Assembly: GCA_027924585.1 (NCBI GenBank)
Contig: BSBM01000877.1
Span: 1,774,501 to 1,838,500, forward strand
Length of the DNA: 64,000 nucleotides
Source of the DNA: Larix kaempferi
Lineage: Eukaryota > Streptophyta > Pinopsida > Pinales > Pinaceae
Reading direction: 5' to 3'
The notes beneath the pieces are model-generated. The model had not been told where the DNA came from and searched no databases. It saw nothing but the letters and a program-made list of their open reading frames with translations. The translations under genes and the position numbers were made by a program. Shown here piece after piece: positions 10,832-22,578 of this stretch (positions are counted from its first letter, which is position 1; the number at the start of each line of letters is the position of its first letter).

Positions 10832-11029
10832 GACCATCGTCCTCCTTTTCTCATTCCTCGGAGTGCATAGAGATTCATTCTTGCCTAAGACCAAATCTCT
10901 TTTTTTGGTTAAGCATTCATTAAAAATAATTCTCTCGTTCTCTATATTCGGAATCGTTGGCTACTTACTTTATACTTTAAAGTTCAAGCCTCTTGTGAGC
11001 GTGAAGGAGTTTTAGTGGTAATCCATAAA

Positions 11030-12658
11030 ATGCAGAGATCTTATGCAATATTGTTAGTCCTGATCGTTACATGCGTAAGCGAGATCGCCACGGTTGGAGG
11101 GCAGCAGCTGCCGAATGAGGCGCGGAGCGGGCGATGGGAGCTTCTAAAGCAAAACGCAGGGCTTTCTGCAATGCACATGACGCTCACGCACACTGGTACT
11201 GTTATCATGTACGACCAAACCACGAACGGGTGCCCAGAAAAAGACATAGCGAGGCCCACGCCGCAAGGTTGCTGGGGGCATTCGGTGGAGTACAATATCG
11301 CGAACAATACAGTGAGGCCGCTGCATTTATTGACGAACACCTTCTGTTCGTCGGGCGCGTTTCTCTACAACGGGACGTTAGTCATAACGGGCGGGTGGCA
11401 GGATGGAGAAAAAGTCGTGCGCTACTTCACCCCTTGCGTCGACTCAACCTGCGACTGGATCGAAGCCAAGACGCCGCTGCTTTCCAAGAGATGGTACGCT
11501 TCCAACCAGATCTTGCCCGACGGTCGGGCCATCGTCGTAGGTGGTCGGGCATCGTTTAATTACGAATTTATACCCAGAAACCCTTCGGATCCTGAGGCCT
11601 TCAAGCTTCCATTCCTGGTGAAGACCAACACGAAGGGCGAAGAGAACAATTTGTATCCCTTTCTGTATTTGGTTCCGGACGGCAATCTCTTCATCTTCGC
11701 CAACAAGGATTCAATCCTTTTGGACTACAAAAAAAACCAGGTCATCAAAACGTTCCCCACCATGCCGGGTGGCGGCGCCCGGAACTATCCTTCGTCCGCT
11801 TCGTCCGCCATGCTTCCGCTCGAGTCCGCCAATAATTTCCAGAATCTGGAGGTTCTCATCTGCGGAGGAGCCCCCGATGGAGCTTTCACCGAGGCTGAAA
11901 AAGACCACAAATATGTAGAGGCCTTGAAGAGCTGCGGGAGAATGGAGATCACGTCTCAGAATCCACAATGGCAGATGGAAAACATGACCGGGCCGAGAGT
12001 AATGGGTGACATGCTCATTCTCCCCACGGGCAAGATTCTCATCATCAACGGGGCCCAAAATGGCACCGCCGGCTGGGAAAATGGGCGGGTGCCTGCATTG
12101 TATCCTGTCCTCTACACGCCCACCGAAGCCATTGGCAAGAGGTTCACAACTCTGGCTCCGGCTAAAATCCCGAGAATGTATCATTCCACTGCCCTTGTGC
12201 TACCCGACGGGCGGGTTTTAGTAGCCGGGAGCAATCCCCATAAGACTTATAATCTGGCCGCCAAGCCATTCCCCACAGAGCTGAGAGTGGAAGCCTACAT
12301 TCCTCCATATCTGCATTCCGTCTACGATTACAAGCGACCAGCCATTGCATATATTTCGACGAGGGAGATCAAATACGGGTCGAAATTCAATGTCGGTTTC
12401 TCTGTTTCGAGCTTTTACAGCAAGGACATACATTTTCATGCATATGCCCCTCCTTTCAACACGCACACTATGTCCATGCACCAGAGAATGCTCTCGCTTG
12501 CAGCCACGGAATTTGTCAAGGCCGAGGGAAACAGCACATATTCAGTTTCCATAGCTGCTCCGCCCAGCCCAGTGGTGGCTCCTTCAGGCTACTACCTGCT
12601 CACCGTTGTCAACCAAGATGTTCCCAGCAAGGCCGAATGGATTCGCTTCACCAACTGA
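11030..12658 (+). CDS. GLOX: Glyoxal/galactose-oxidase-like secreted copper radical oxidase, copy 1
   Basis: 542-residue intronless gene. The family oxidises aldehydes or primary alcohols to acids or aldehydes and releases H2O2, typically in the plant cell wall; the substrate here is unknown. Residues 1-25 form a signal peptide (hydrophobic AILLVLIVTCV). The glyoxal-oxidase N-terminal domain follows (about 40-290), with kelch-like GG strands, then a DUF1929-type C-terminal domain (about 435-540, ending PSGYYLLTVVNQDVPSKAEW). The expected cofactor and copper ligands are visible: Cys106 (FCSSG) and Tyr156 (RWYAS) for the thioether radical, Tyr384-His385 (RMYHS) and His479 (THTMS). There are five N-glycosylation sequons (92, 114, 318, 344, 501). 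The start is the first ATG after the TATA box; the frame is open five codons further up, without an ATG. A possible poly(A) signal aataaa lies at 12922-12927. The gene is much richer in GC than its surroundings. Family assignment is secure. Confidence 0.93.
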   Translation: MQRSYAILLVLIVTCVSEIATVGGQQLPNEARSGRWELLKQNAGLSAMHMTLTHTGTVIMYDQTTNGCPEKDIARPTPQGCWGHSVEYNIANNTVRPLHLLTNTFCSSGAFLYNGTLVITGGWQDGEKVVRYFTPCVDSTCDWIEAKTPLLSKRWYASNQILPDGRAIVVGGRASFNYEFIPRNPSDPEAFKLPFLVKTNTKGEENNLYPFLYLVPDGNLFIFANKDSILLDYKKNQVIKTFPTMPGGGARNYPSSASSAMLPLESANNFQNLEVLICGGAPDGAFTEAEKDHKYVEALKSCGRMEITSQNPQWQMENMTGPRVMGDMLILPTGKILIINGAQNGTAGWENGRVPALYPVLYTPTEAIGKRFTTLAPAKIPRMYHSTALVLPDGRVLVAGSNPHKTYNLAAKPFPTELRVEAYIPPYLHSVYDYKRPAIAYISTREIKYGSKFNVGFSVSSFYSKDIHFHAYAPPFNTHTMSMHQRMLSLAATEFVKAEGNSTYSVSIAAPPSPVVAPSGYYLLTVVNQDVPSKAEWIRFTN

Positions 12659-14394
12659 AAATATCCGAATATGTCTCTCTGCTCTTCTATCTATAAGCTA
12701 CTCTACTGTGCTGCTGAGGTGATCATCAAGCGATGGTGAAACTTAAAAAATTCTAACATTTGTATATTGAGGTGTTTTTATGTTACAATTTGGGTTGATT
12801 AATTGCATGAAGATGAGATGAGATTTATGAGTTACTTATTAAGTGTTTGGGGTGGATTAATTGCACCAATATGAGACAAATGTTATTCGGATTGATTTTA
12901 TGACAATGGTTAGAAATTCGAAATAAACAACCGATGCATGGATAACTAGTTCTATAATAACAAAGAGGAGTTCTTTTATAAATAGGCACTTGTGTAACTG
13001 GCATGAAGAAAAATTAACTTACGAGTAGTTCTATAATAACAAAGAATAGCTCTTTTAGAACAATTAACTTATAGCTCAAGTAACCTATCAATGTTCACCG
13101 GCCACACAAGTTAAGGCATCTCCTCTTCAAATAGTTTATGTCATTTTTTTTAATTTGTTATGCTATTGGTTACTTATTTATACACATACATCTTATACAA
13201 TCTCCTATTCAAATGTTTTGTATCATCCTTTTTTTCCAGGTCGGAATAAGTACAAAGCATGGAACTACAAATTCATTAAACTTTCAATCATATATTCTTT
13301 ACCTTTAAAAAATAAATTATATCATTAAAACATTCAAATTTATTAAAATAGAGTTGGTCAAATAAAGATAATTAAAATCGTTATTTCTCATATACAAGAG
13401 TGAATAAAAGTTAATAATTATTTCTCATCATGTGAAAAATAATAGATAATTAAAATCATTCTCATATACAAGGGTGAACAAGACAATGATTAATTTTCAT
13501 AATGTGTTAATCTGGAAAAATTACAATATATTGATTTGGAGGGATGATTATGAATATTTTCATGATTCGAAATGAATTGAATCAAGATAATGGTTGGAAA
13601 ATTATATAGCTAAGTTTAATTCCACAATTAATGAGGTTTTAGATAAAATATTAAGGACAACATGCATATGTAAAAGTAAATGAGACAAAAGAGAGGAAAA
13701 CCAATATTTAAATAAAAAAGAAAATGAAAATAGGAAAGTCAAAGTTCAATCTGGTAGTCTTCCCATTACTCCAACTCTCATATATCTTCTTGTAATTGGA
13801 CTTTCAAAATGTTTGCCAGAGGGGGATGCAGACACAACCTTGTATTTTAGCCAAAGATTACTGAAAAAGAGAACTACCATTAAATGTTGGTTTTCTAATT
13901 TGGGTTTTCAAAATAAAATTACTATATTCATTGTGTGATTGATGTTGTGCTGTAAGAATCTCTTATATGTACTTGTAAAATTGTTCTTATTAATTTTAAT
14001 TGATCCTTATATTTTATGGAAGTTACTCTATTTTGATGAGGGTATTTTAAATTGTGGAAAGATTAATCTCTATTGTAGCATGTAAATTTGATTAGCGATT
14101 TTATTTTCTTTAATAAACAAATAGCACCAAGAGCTATATTTTCCACACCGTTCAGTCATTTCCATGACAGAGTTGTTGCAATATGATCTCATTCTAATTT
14201 CTATTGTAAACAAATCATTTAATTATTTTTTCCTAAATATCCATGTTGGTGAGACTCTCAAACTTTGAGGCCTATAGTTTACATATCAATATACTCCATC
14301 CATAATAAACTTTTAAAAAAAGAGATGAAAATATTCTAACATGTTCGCCATCCTTTAGTGCTTGAATATGTCATTTGTCCATTTTTGAGCTACC
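12659..14394. other. 3' flank of GLOX, AT-rich spacer
   Basis: Contains the presumed 3' UTR (possible aataaa at 12922-12927). It also has a local repeat of agttctataataacaaag (about 12948-12966 and 13026-13043) and otherwise simple AT-rich DNA. No gene seen. Confidence 0.6.
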
Positions 14395-14502
14395 ACTTTT
14401 TAAATTGCATCAACTTCTCTTCTTCTTTGTACTTTTTAAATTGCATCAACTTCTCTTCTTCTTTGTACTTTTTAAATTGCATCAACTTCTCTTCTTCTTT
14501 CC
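14395..14502. repeat. 36 bp minisatellite, 3 units
   Basis: Three exact 36 bp units starting actttttaaattgcatcaac at 14395, 14431 and 14467. Copies 2 and 3 of the 22.6 kb unit have only two, which accounts for the full 36 bp length difference between copy 1 and copy 2. A second, imperfect 34 bp duplication lies just downstream (14584-14651, tgttacttggatgtgatgta). Confidence 0.97.
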
Positions 14503-16956
14503 CTATAGATGTGATGAAAAGAGTTGAGTTTAAATTTGTTTCTAACACTTGAATATGGTTAGATATTTCCCTAGCATAGTACATGTTACTTGGATGTGAT
14601 GTATTGCTAAGTTTGTATGTTACTTGGATGTGATGTATGGTTAAGTTTGTATTGTGCTTAATTTCTTCCATTTCTTGAGTTTGATTAATCGAAGTATATA
14701 AAATCGACCTAAAATAATAATCACCTAGGATTCAAGCTACCACAAACATAATTTAAAACATAAAATATCACCACTAGAAAAAGCAAAACTATCAATATTC
14801 AATATGTTCACTATTTTAGTAAAATATTCATGGGAATGCATTATAAATAACAAGCAATACAAATTATTTTAAAAGAATAAGTGAACAAAATTACATACAC
14901 TTCTATTTCCACCAAATTTCAAATCTAGTTCAAAAATATAAAGATGACAACCAAGTTTAGAATATTTTCCTAATGTATGGTTGGAGAAGTTTTGGCTTGT
15001 GTCATGTTCTTGAAATTTCTACTATATTGGAATGAGCACAACTTTTGCACATGATGTTATTCTCTCATGGCAATTAATATCATTAAGGAATTGTGTTAGT
15101 AAAATGAAGAAACATACATAAACTATAAAAATCATCCACCCTTTCTCTTTTTTCAATCAATAGAATTCTTCCTCATGGCTTGATTCCTCTTCAAATTCAA
15201 GGCGCCTTCTAACTTAAAACAAATTATGGTTTCCTTCCATGGACAATGTTTTGAAATGTGCACCACCGTCTTTAAAAATATTAATCAATATTAGGGGAGA
15301 ATAGGTGTCAGATTTGCACTGTCTTACTCTATTGGCATTCAATTCTAATCCATGTTATCCCTTATCTGCTTAAATCGTGGAAAGTTAAAATAAACATAGA
15401 TATTTTACATCTCAATATTGAACATCTACAAGTTAAATCTAGGTTGAAATTATAGTTAGAAAGTGATGTCAAACATTGTGAAAAACAAAGAAAAGAAAAA
15501 AACAAAATTGTAAAACATTAACCAAAATTAAGTGTATCCACACGCGAGTCACGTTTTAATTTCTCTCCATTCACAAGATATCCCATCTAGAGTAAAATAA
15601 GTTACATAATAACATGTCAGATGAGTATATGCAAATATGCTTTGCATAGTCATTCGAATTGAGTCCTCTTCTTTAATGAACATTTCTTCAAAAACAAAAA
15701 ATGATATGTCCATTTCAAAATGTTCACATACATAACCCTTCTCCCACATACTAGATTGAATGTCAAGAAATAATTTTAAACGTATACAATCAATTAATGT
15801 TGGATTACTATTTGGTAAGCTCATTTTTTAAGTGTGCGTAACCTGGCTTCTGCAATATGTCCATCCAACCATTTTACTCCTGGGAAGAAAATTATCATAC
15901 TTATAAAACGAAACTTCTTCCCCCGATGATATGGAATTATTTCCCTCATAGAGTATCTATCCTATTTGAGAATGGAAAAAACATATAAAATACTAGTAAT
16001 ACTCTCCATGAGATGTCATTATTCAAAATAAAAAATGCACAAACCTACACATGAAAAAATAGAAACCAAACATTGAACATCCATTTACTATGAGGAATTC
16101 ATATAAAACTAGAAAAAATATTCAATGATTATAGAATGAAAAGCCCTTACAATTTAGTCCAATGTGAGGAAAAATTTCTTGAATGTAAATTGACTCTTTG
16201 ATGTATGTATGTGTGCTCCTACATATGATATTTAAGCGCCCTTCCCACTTGTTCACTCTGTTGGCTAATAGTAAATGATCGTACTACACCTTTCCAATGG
16301 GATTTCAAATCATTTAATTCTCTTTTTTTCTTGGTGGGTAAACAAAGTTGAGGGACCTTTTAGATGTTATGGTATATTCAAGAAACCCATTCAAGTTCCA
16401 TAAAATATAATTGATCCCAAGCAATCCCGACCCTGCCGAACCTAGTCCCAAGCTTGCCACGTTGAAGTCCAAGTAGGATACTTAAACAGAACGCGTACAC
16501 GTTATATATTACTAAAATGCGTAAACGTTATGAGATACTAAACGTGTACGCATTTTTCGAAACATATTTTATGACTGAAACGGGCCACGCCCATCATCTC
16601 CTCTACGACCGCGACAGAGCAGGGGCGGCGATGGAACGAGTAGTGGTGAACGTGTTTTGAGGGAAAGAGCCCAAATCTTCCACCTTGAGCACCAATTTCT
16701 TCAACCTCGGGTGTTTAAATCAAATTCCACACTTCTAATTTCTATATTTTTTTATGCCCTCAAATCAATTGAATCCATAATTTTTTAAATTTGTATGCCA
16801 TAGAAGTAATTTAGACCATAACTTCACACATTTGTATTCCCAAAACAAATTAAAACCCCAATTTAGTCGTAAAATTAAAATCAGTCTCACTAGATGGATA
16901 TATATACATGAGCATCCTTATGAATCCAAATCAATATTCACAAATACCCAAATTTT
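14503..16956. other. AT-rich spacer with a small GC-richer island
   Basis: No supported gene. A 91-codon minus-strand frame (15549-15824) is open but resembles nothing I recognise. At 16430-16680 the base composition rises in GC. Here an 11 bp inverted repeat (gcgtacacgtt 16493-16503, aacgtgtacgc 16541-16551) overlaps two imperfect 26 bp direct units, followed by a short coding-like stretch starting at ATG 16571 that stops after about 30 codons. This could be a gene-fragment relic. Confidence 0.5.
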
Positions 16957-17850
16957 CTCATGTATATAGCAAGGTTGCTTACAACTAAAAAAAAAAATCA
17001 AGTACAATTCATATCTTCCCCAAAATACATAAACTAAGATGGTAAATGGCCTATAGAGTCCAAAAAGCATCATGCTACAACAAATAATAACATAACAAAA
17101 TCATTGCCAATATTGGGATTTTATTCATCAATAGCACCATTTACCCCTCCTTTGGACTCTAACCCTTTCCTATACCCGGAATATCGAAGTTAGTCCTCGA
17201 AGGACATTAGTCAACACCTTCTAGTTTTGATGAGGCTTCCTATTGCAAGTTTTAAGATAGGGTAGAGAAGTTTCCCATGCTTGATAAATGTTTTCACTTG
17301 AGTGAAGGGTGCATTTTGGTTAAGGTCAAGACAGAGGAGTTCAACAATAGGGTGTACCAACATCAAGAATCCTAGGGAGGTTGATGTGTTTGATTGCATG
17401 TCAATCCCATACTATCATACATGATAGAATCTAGTGGAAACCTTGCAATCCTAAAAGATTGCAAACTGTTAATTTTGTTGAATTATAAATCCCAAACCAC
17501 TATAAACAAATATGCAAACTCTCTCATGTGTATATAGAAAGAGTGCATACAACTAAAATAAAATCAAGTGAAATCCATATATTCCAAAAATTACATCTAA
17601 ACAAAGATGCTAAATGGTCTATAGAGTCCAAAAAACATCACACCACAACAAACAATTACATATATCAAAATCCTTGCCTATATTGGGATTTTGTTCATCA
17701 ATAGCACCTTGTGCCCCCTACTCTAGGATCTATCCCTTTCCTCTACCCGGAATCTCGGAGCTGGTCCTCCAAGGGCATTAGTCAACACCCTACAGTTTTG
17801 ATGAAACTTCACAATCCAAGCCTAAAAATAAGGTAGAGAAGATTCCCAAT
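16957..17850. repeat. Diverged ~320 bp direct repeat pair
   Basis: A segment at about 16957-17280 recurs at about 17521-17850 with many substitutions and small indels. Shared landmarks in order: cctatagagtccaaaaa or its variant, atattgggattttattcatc or its variant, catcaatagcacc, acccggaat, cattagtcaacacc, agttttgatga and ggtagagaag. It looks like two old insertions, or one old duplication, of an unidentified element. No coding sequence. Confidence 0.75.
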
Positions 17851-18105
17851 CAACATATACTCTTAGGACATTTAAAGTATGTATCTGGAAATTGAAATTA
17901 ATACACAGATATGACATGAATTTAAGATGGAAAAATGTTAAATGTTTAGTCTTTAGTGTATAATTTGTTCAGTTTTAAATTTCAAATTATAAATAGTTCA
18001 TGTTGTTATTTGTTGTACACTAGTTTTACATTTTCCATTACTTAGAGATGTCATTATACCATCTGTATTTTTCTAATGATATTTTTTTTGTATTTATGAT
18101 TGCAG

Positions 18106-18901
18106 TGGCTATTATGGATCAGAATGCAGAGATATTGAGAGAGATCACTCATTTGAGAGATATTGGTACAGCTTGGAGGGGTGGAGATGAACTCCACTAC
18201 TAATTGGCAGCATCACTAGATGCTATTGTGGATACTATCAGTCGCTCAAACGATGCATTGTACAACATAGAATCATACAGAGAAATAAAACGACAAGAAT
18301 ATGTCGATGGATTGAGTTATAATGAGGTGAAGAAATTAAAAATAAATAAAGGGCAAAATATTCACTTTTTAGAGTTCCCGGGACAGATGTCGTTCTAGAT
18401 ACTACTAGAGCACATATTTCAATTGAGTGGTGTTTTTTTCCACCAATCATAGATCACTGGATGGATCGATGGTATATGGTATTTGACATTCCCCCACGCA
18501 ACAACAGGGAAGTACCACTATACTTCCTTCGAAAACATTATGCTGATTTTGCGATGGGTAAACATGTCAACTATTTCGATATGCTGGGGCCCCAGGGAAC
18601 TGGCATGGGGATGCCCCAAAACCATCCCAATGATAGGCATAGAGATTCCAATTGACTGATACCTCCACCTCGTAGCCATTTACCGAGTCTATATGTCCCT
18701 CCTGCACATACGATGATACCACGGACACAGGAGGAATTTTTGACGCTAGCTCAAGTCATTGTATGCCACAGTACAACTATTGACCAGGAAGGGACCCCTT
18801 CCTCTGGTGGGGTACAGCCAGCGTCTTCCGACCGGAGAGGACCATGTACTATTGGGGATAGACTGGCATCCCACGAGCCACAGATTGAGTGTTGCGCGTA
18901 A
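18106..18901 (+). pseudogene. Degenerate gene fragment, probably TE-derived
   Basis: Begins right after an acceptor-like sequence (atgattgcag, ending at 18105). From ATG 18114 the reading is protein-like but meets TAA at 18201, continues in the same frame to 18398, then is picked up in another frame (about 18416-18655, containing HWMDRWYMVFDIPP and VPLYFLRKHYADFAM) and after one more stop to 18901 (a proline-rich stretch, then SSGGVQPASSDRRG). At least two stops and one frameshift make it non-functional as read. The layout recalls the C-terminal half of TE-linked plant mobile domain proteins, but I cannot confirm this. It lies 1 kb upstream of the A' exons and may be the same gene. Confidence 0.45.
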
Positions 18902-19909
18902 AAGCGGAAACGTATAGCTGGGTGCTTAAATATACAAGAGTATATAAATATATATATATATAATATGATATTGAATAAAAAGTTAACCATTACAATGAGG
19001 ATGGCTTAATATTTATAATCCTTGAAGTGACTTTTCATATAAGGTTGTGACCATATAGATACACCTCTTGATAATAATAATAACATCCTAAAGATTAATT
19101 AATACAATTAAATGTCTATTACATTGCCTAACCCTTAAAATAGCTTTCTCCTCAAAGCTATAATATAGATATAGCCCTAAACATCATGACATCATAGAAC
19201 AACTTGGTAATTCATCTTCTTTCTAATAGCTTTTACCATTTTGAGTCTAGTCTTTTTATGAAAGTAATAATACTTCCTTATAACCAATGGTCGCGTCATT
19301 TTTTTTGTTTTTTGTTTTGTTGTTGAGATGTCTTTCATTAATTCTCCAATTGGTGGCCCTGCTAGCTAAATCGATCTTATGTGGTGAAGCCTAGGCAACA
19401 TGATTTGGGAGAAGCTGAAATGGTGGAAGGAAAAAAAAATTCGAACTATAAGCCGCAAGTCCCTTTTTTCTAGGTTTGAAGGAAGTTCCTTAACACATTT
19501 TCTCAATAATTCTTGATGATGTAAGGCTTTTCAATTTTTCATGATATGCGCTATTGTTGCTTCAATGGATGGTATTCTATCCTTCTCCACTGTCTTAATG
19601 AATTTATTCTTCTTAGTTATACGAGGAAGTGGACTTATTGTTTAGTTGTTGTGTTGCTTCAAAAGAATTTTGTACTTCGTACATGCAATTGAATGAAACA
19701 ATTCTTCAACATATTCATATGTCAAATTCGATTGGAATTTAATGTCTTCGTAACTCAATATTTTTGTTTCATTGAACAACAAGAGCGTAACTGCCTGATT
19801 AATTGTTCTCGTAATTTCTATCGACTTGAATATTTGTACATGTACAGTTCAGTTTTATTGAGTATGCACATGCATGTTGTCTAACTATTTTAGCATTTGG
19901 TGGATGTAG
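18902..19909. other. AT-rich spacer between gene fragment and repeat A'
   Basis: No gene seen. It contains an AT microsatellite (about 18940-18962). The last 35 bases before 19910 look like a 3' splice-site region (tgttgtctaactattttag then ggatgtag), consistent with an intron lying here. Confidence 0.5.
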
Positions 19910-20371
19910 CCCCAGTCTAGTCCTGTAGAGCATGTGACTAAGGTTCATGTTCAACCTACGGCTCCACTCTCTACAAATGAAACTCAGTCTCCTGTCCCAG
20001 AGCATATTTTTTCGGTCCAATGTGTTCATCAATTATAAAATTGGTTAGTAATTTATCGCACATACATGTTGATAATTGTTGAGATAATTGACATAGGATA
20101 TTGTATTCACATAGCACCGTTGCATAGAGGCTTTTGACAATGAGGAGGATACCACAGGCCTCTATTCCTTGGATGGATTCGGTGAGTGTTTTTTATAAGC
20201 AATTGAGTCATATTTTAATTTTTTAAATTTTTTTAGTGATTCAGTATTAGTTCAGTTACCTGAACAAGAAATGTGATCTTTGACTTGTAGTCACCAGAGA
20301 TGCATAGCGGTCATAGATAGAGGAAAGATGCATCACAGTCTGGAAAAAGCAAGAGGAAGTTGGAGTTTTGA
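19910..20371 (+). pseudogene. Terminal exons in repeat A', disrupted
   Basis: Counterpart of the exon set in repeat A. The first segment begins at the acceptor gatgtag and is open to a TAA after the VHQL residues. The second carries an in-frame TAG (gca tag agg) where A has GAG. The last segment carries TAG where A has CAG, before the common basic end and the TGA at 20369-20371. The decay is limited to A', and A remains open. Confidence 0.45.
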
Positions 20372-22578
20372 TGTGTAGTCTAGGACATACATACTTTTGT
20401 TTACAAGAGAAAGTTATAATTTTAGTGTGTGATCGTGGACAGATGTACTTTTGTTTACATGTACATCATTGACCTTTTTGATACATGTACATTGACAGGC
20501 CACTAAGGGCCTTCTATTTTTGTATTATATGACTTCCATGATATATTATATATTTCATATTGTCTCTTGAAATCTTCATAGTTAAGTCTTATGTGTGATC
20601 ATACATGTGTGGCCAATAATGTTTATATGCATAATGTTCCCAATTTTTTATAGCTTGGACGATTGCATGGAGATATGAGTTATAATGTTGAGAAAAATGC
20701 ACAGTTAAAACCATGCACATTTACAATGTTCTTGACAACGATCAAATTGCATATAGAATGTTAAATTGTATCCATGACAACGCACATTTACAACATGTTC
20801 TTGACCACAATCGAATTATATGAAATTTCATGTGAAATGATGTGAGTGACGCAAGTAATCCACACAATGTACTAACACACTTAACCTACAAAATAAGAAA
20901 CTAATACAACAAAGTTATGTACATAAACTCCTAACCCACATAAAAGCTTAACAAGTGGGACAAACACACATAGGCTATGTATCTAGACTTTCACACACAT
21001 CTGATGCACTCATGCAACCCATATAAGCAGGTTAAATTTTATTGTGATGACACTCATATAACAAAATGAACATGGGCATGTGCATAAGTTCATTGTGACA
21101 CTATCCCGTTAACATGACCGTTTACCCCTAAATCAATAATCCCTTTATCATAAGCCCCAATCACAACTCACCAACTAGACTCAAATTATTTTTATCCTAG
21201 CCCACTAACACTGTTAATCCTAACCACCTAATGCAACTCATGTTTCACCTTAGTCACATTAGCTTCCAATGTACTCAAGTGAAACACATAAGGAACAAAC
21301 CAATCTAACTCAAGCACATGAATGCCTAACCTGCATAAGAACCTATTGGACATATTAAAGGATGCACTTAGATGGCACACCTATGAAACACACTTATTTA
21401 TCTCACATAGTTGACACTTATAATTTACCCTGACCCGCGCAACCCCTATAACACTAATCCATATACCACAATACCATTTATGGATAACCCACTACCCCCA
21501 ACACACAACCTACTAATAATCCTAACCCTAACTCCTAAGTCACTTTGCAACATACCTAACACACATAAGCACCCAACACACCCAAACAAGTCACCCAACC
21601 AAGTGGAACACATAAGCACCTTACCCACATAAGAAGCTAACAAACATAAAGGATGCACATAGTTGACACACCTAAGTTATGCACATGTGTGGCCCACATA
21701 AATGAATAATTGTATACCCCATAAAAATTTACAAATGACTTGAATACTTGTCGAAGACTCCAATTCAAATGAAAGAGATTATCAAGGCCGACAAAATATT
21801 TTTTGCAAGTGGATCCTAAGAAACCACAAGCACAAGTCAAGGAAAGTGACAAAGCTAGAAAGGATCAGAGAGGTATCATCGATGAAACACCACCCCCTTT
21901 TTTTTTTTGGAACATTTAATTCTTAAAAACAACATTAATTGCTCAACATGCAAATATAGTGGAACACTAAGGTGCACTAAGGACATGTCAAATGACGTGG
22001 CACACAAAGGACATAGAAATCTATTAAGAGTAAAATGTGGTGGGTTTGAGTGTCACTCTTTGAATGTGTAGTTATACAATCAAAATCAAAATATTGCAAA
22101 TTTGAACCCTTTGTGTTGCAAAATATGCATAGACCCTTACTGAGTGAAACCCTAGTTTCCAAAATCGTCCTATAAGGAAATATCTAAGCCTTGGACTCAG
22201 AGGGGAGGGGTAACCCTATCATCAATTCGATGTCCTGAATACAACGGAGTCGACAGTTCGTTGATCTGAGCCACGGTCACCATTCTATAGCCCGTTACAA
22301 CTCACGCCCTAAAGGATTTCAACGACACGTGTTGAATCCATACTAGGGGCATAGAATTCCAACCGTGCAACAAAACTATGTTCCGAGAGGTCCTGCAAGT
22401 GTGTCTAGGAAGGTTCCACATGGGAAGACTAGCCACAAATTTCCGGTCGAGGAATTTTAAAATTTGACCCCTATGTGTAGTAATTGCCAAGTTCCTTACT
22501 AAGCAAAATCCTAGTTTCGAAAATCAGCGTAGAAGACGAGCTATGTGCCATGGACCCAGAAGAGAGCGGCACCCCTAG
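19910..22578. repeat. Repeat A' (older, decayed sister of A)
   Basis: This 2669 bp copy of repeat A is followed without a gap by A of the next unit (22579). By eye it is roughly 93-95% identical to A overall. It starts right after gatgtag and ends in cccctag, so the A'/A junction shows a shared TAG. Parts beyond 20371 hold no gene, only the same CA-rich and repeat-bearing DNA as in A. Confidence 0.88.

Noticed and set aside
11015-11029. Five-codon upstream extension of GLOX from a GTG
   Set aside because: A plant nuclear gene should start at ATG; the ATG at 11030 is the first after the TATA box and starts a good signal peptide.
11134-11559. Long second-frame open reading frame inside GLOX, and similar ones at 11711-12184
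   Set aside because: They overlap the well-supported GLOX frame, have no family resemblance, and are expected in a GC-rich gene.
15549-15824. 91-codon minus-strand frame
   Set aside because: Looks somewhat protein-like, but no family is recognised and AT-rich context makes it weak; mentioned only in the spacer entry.
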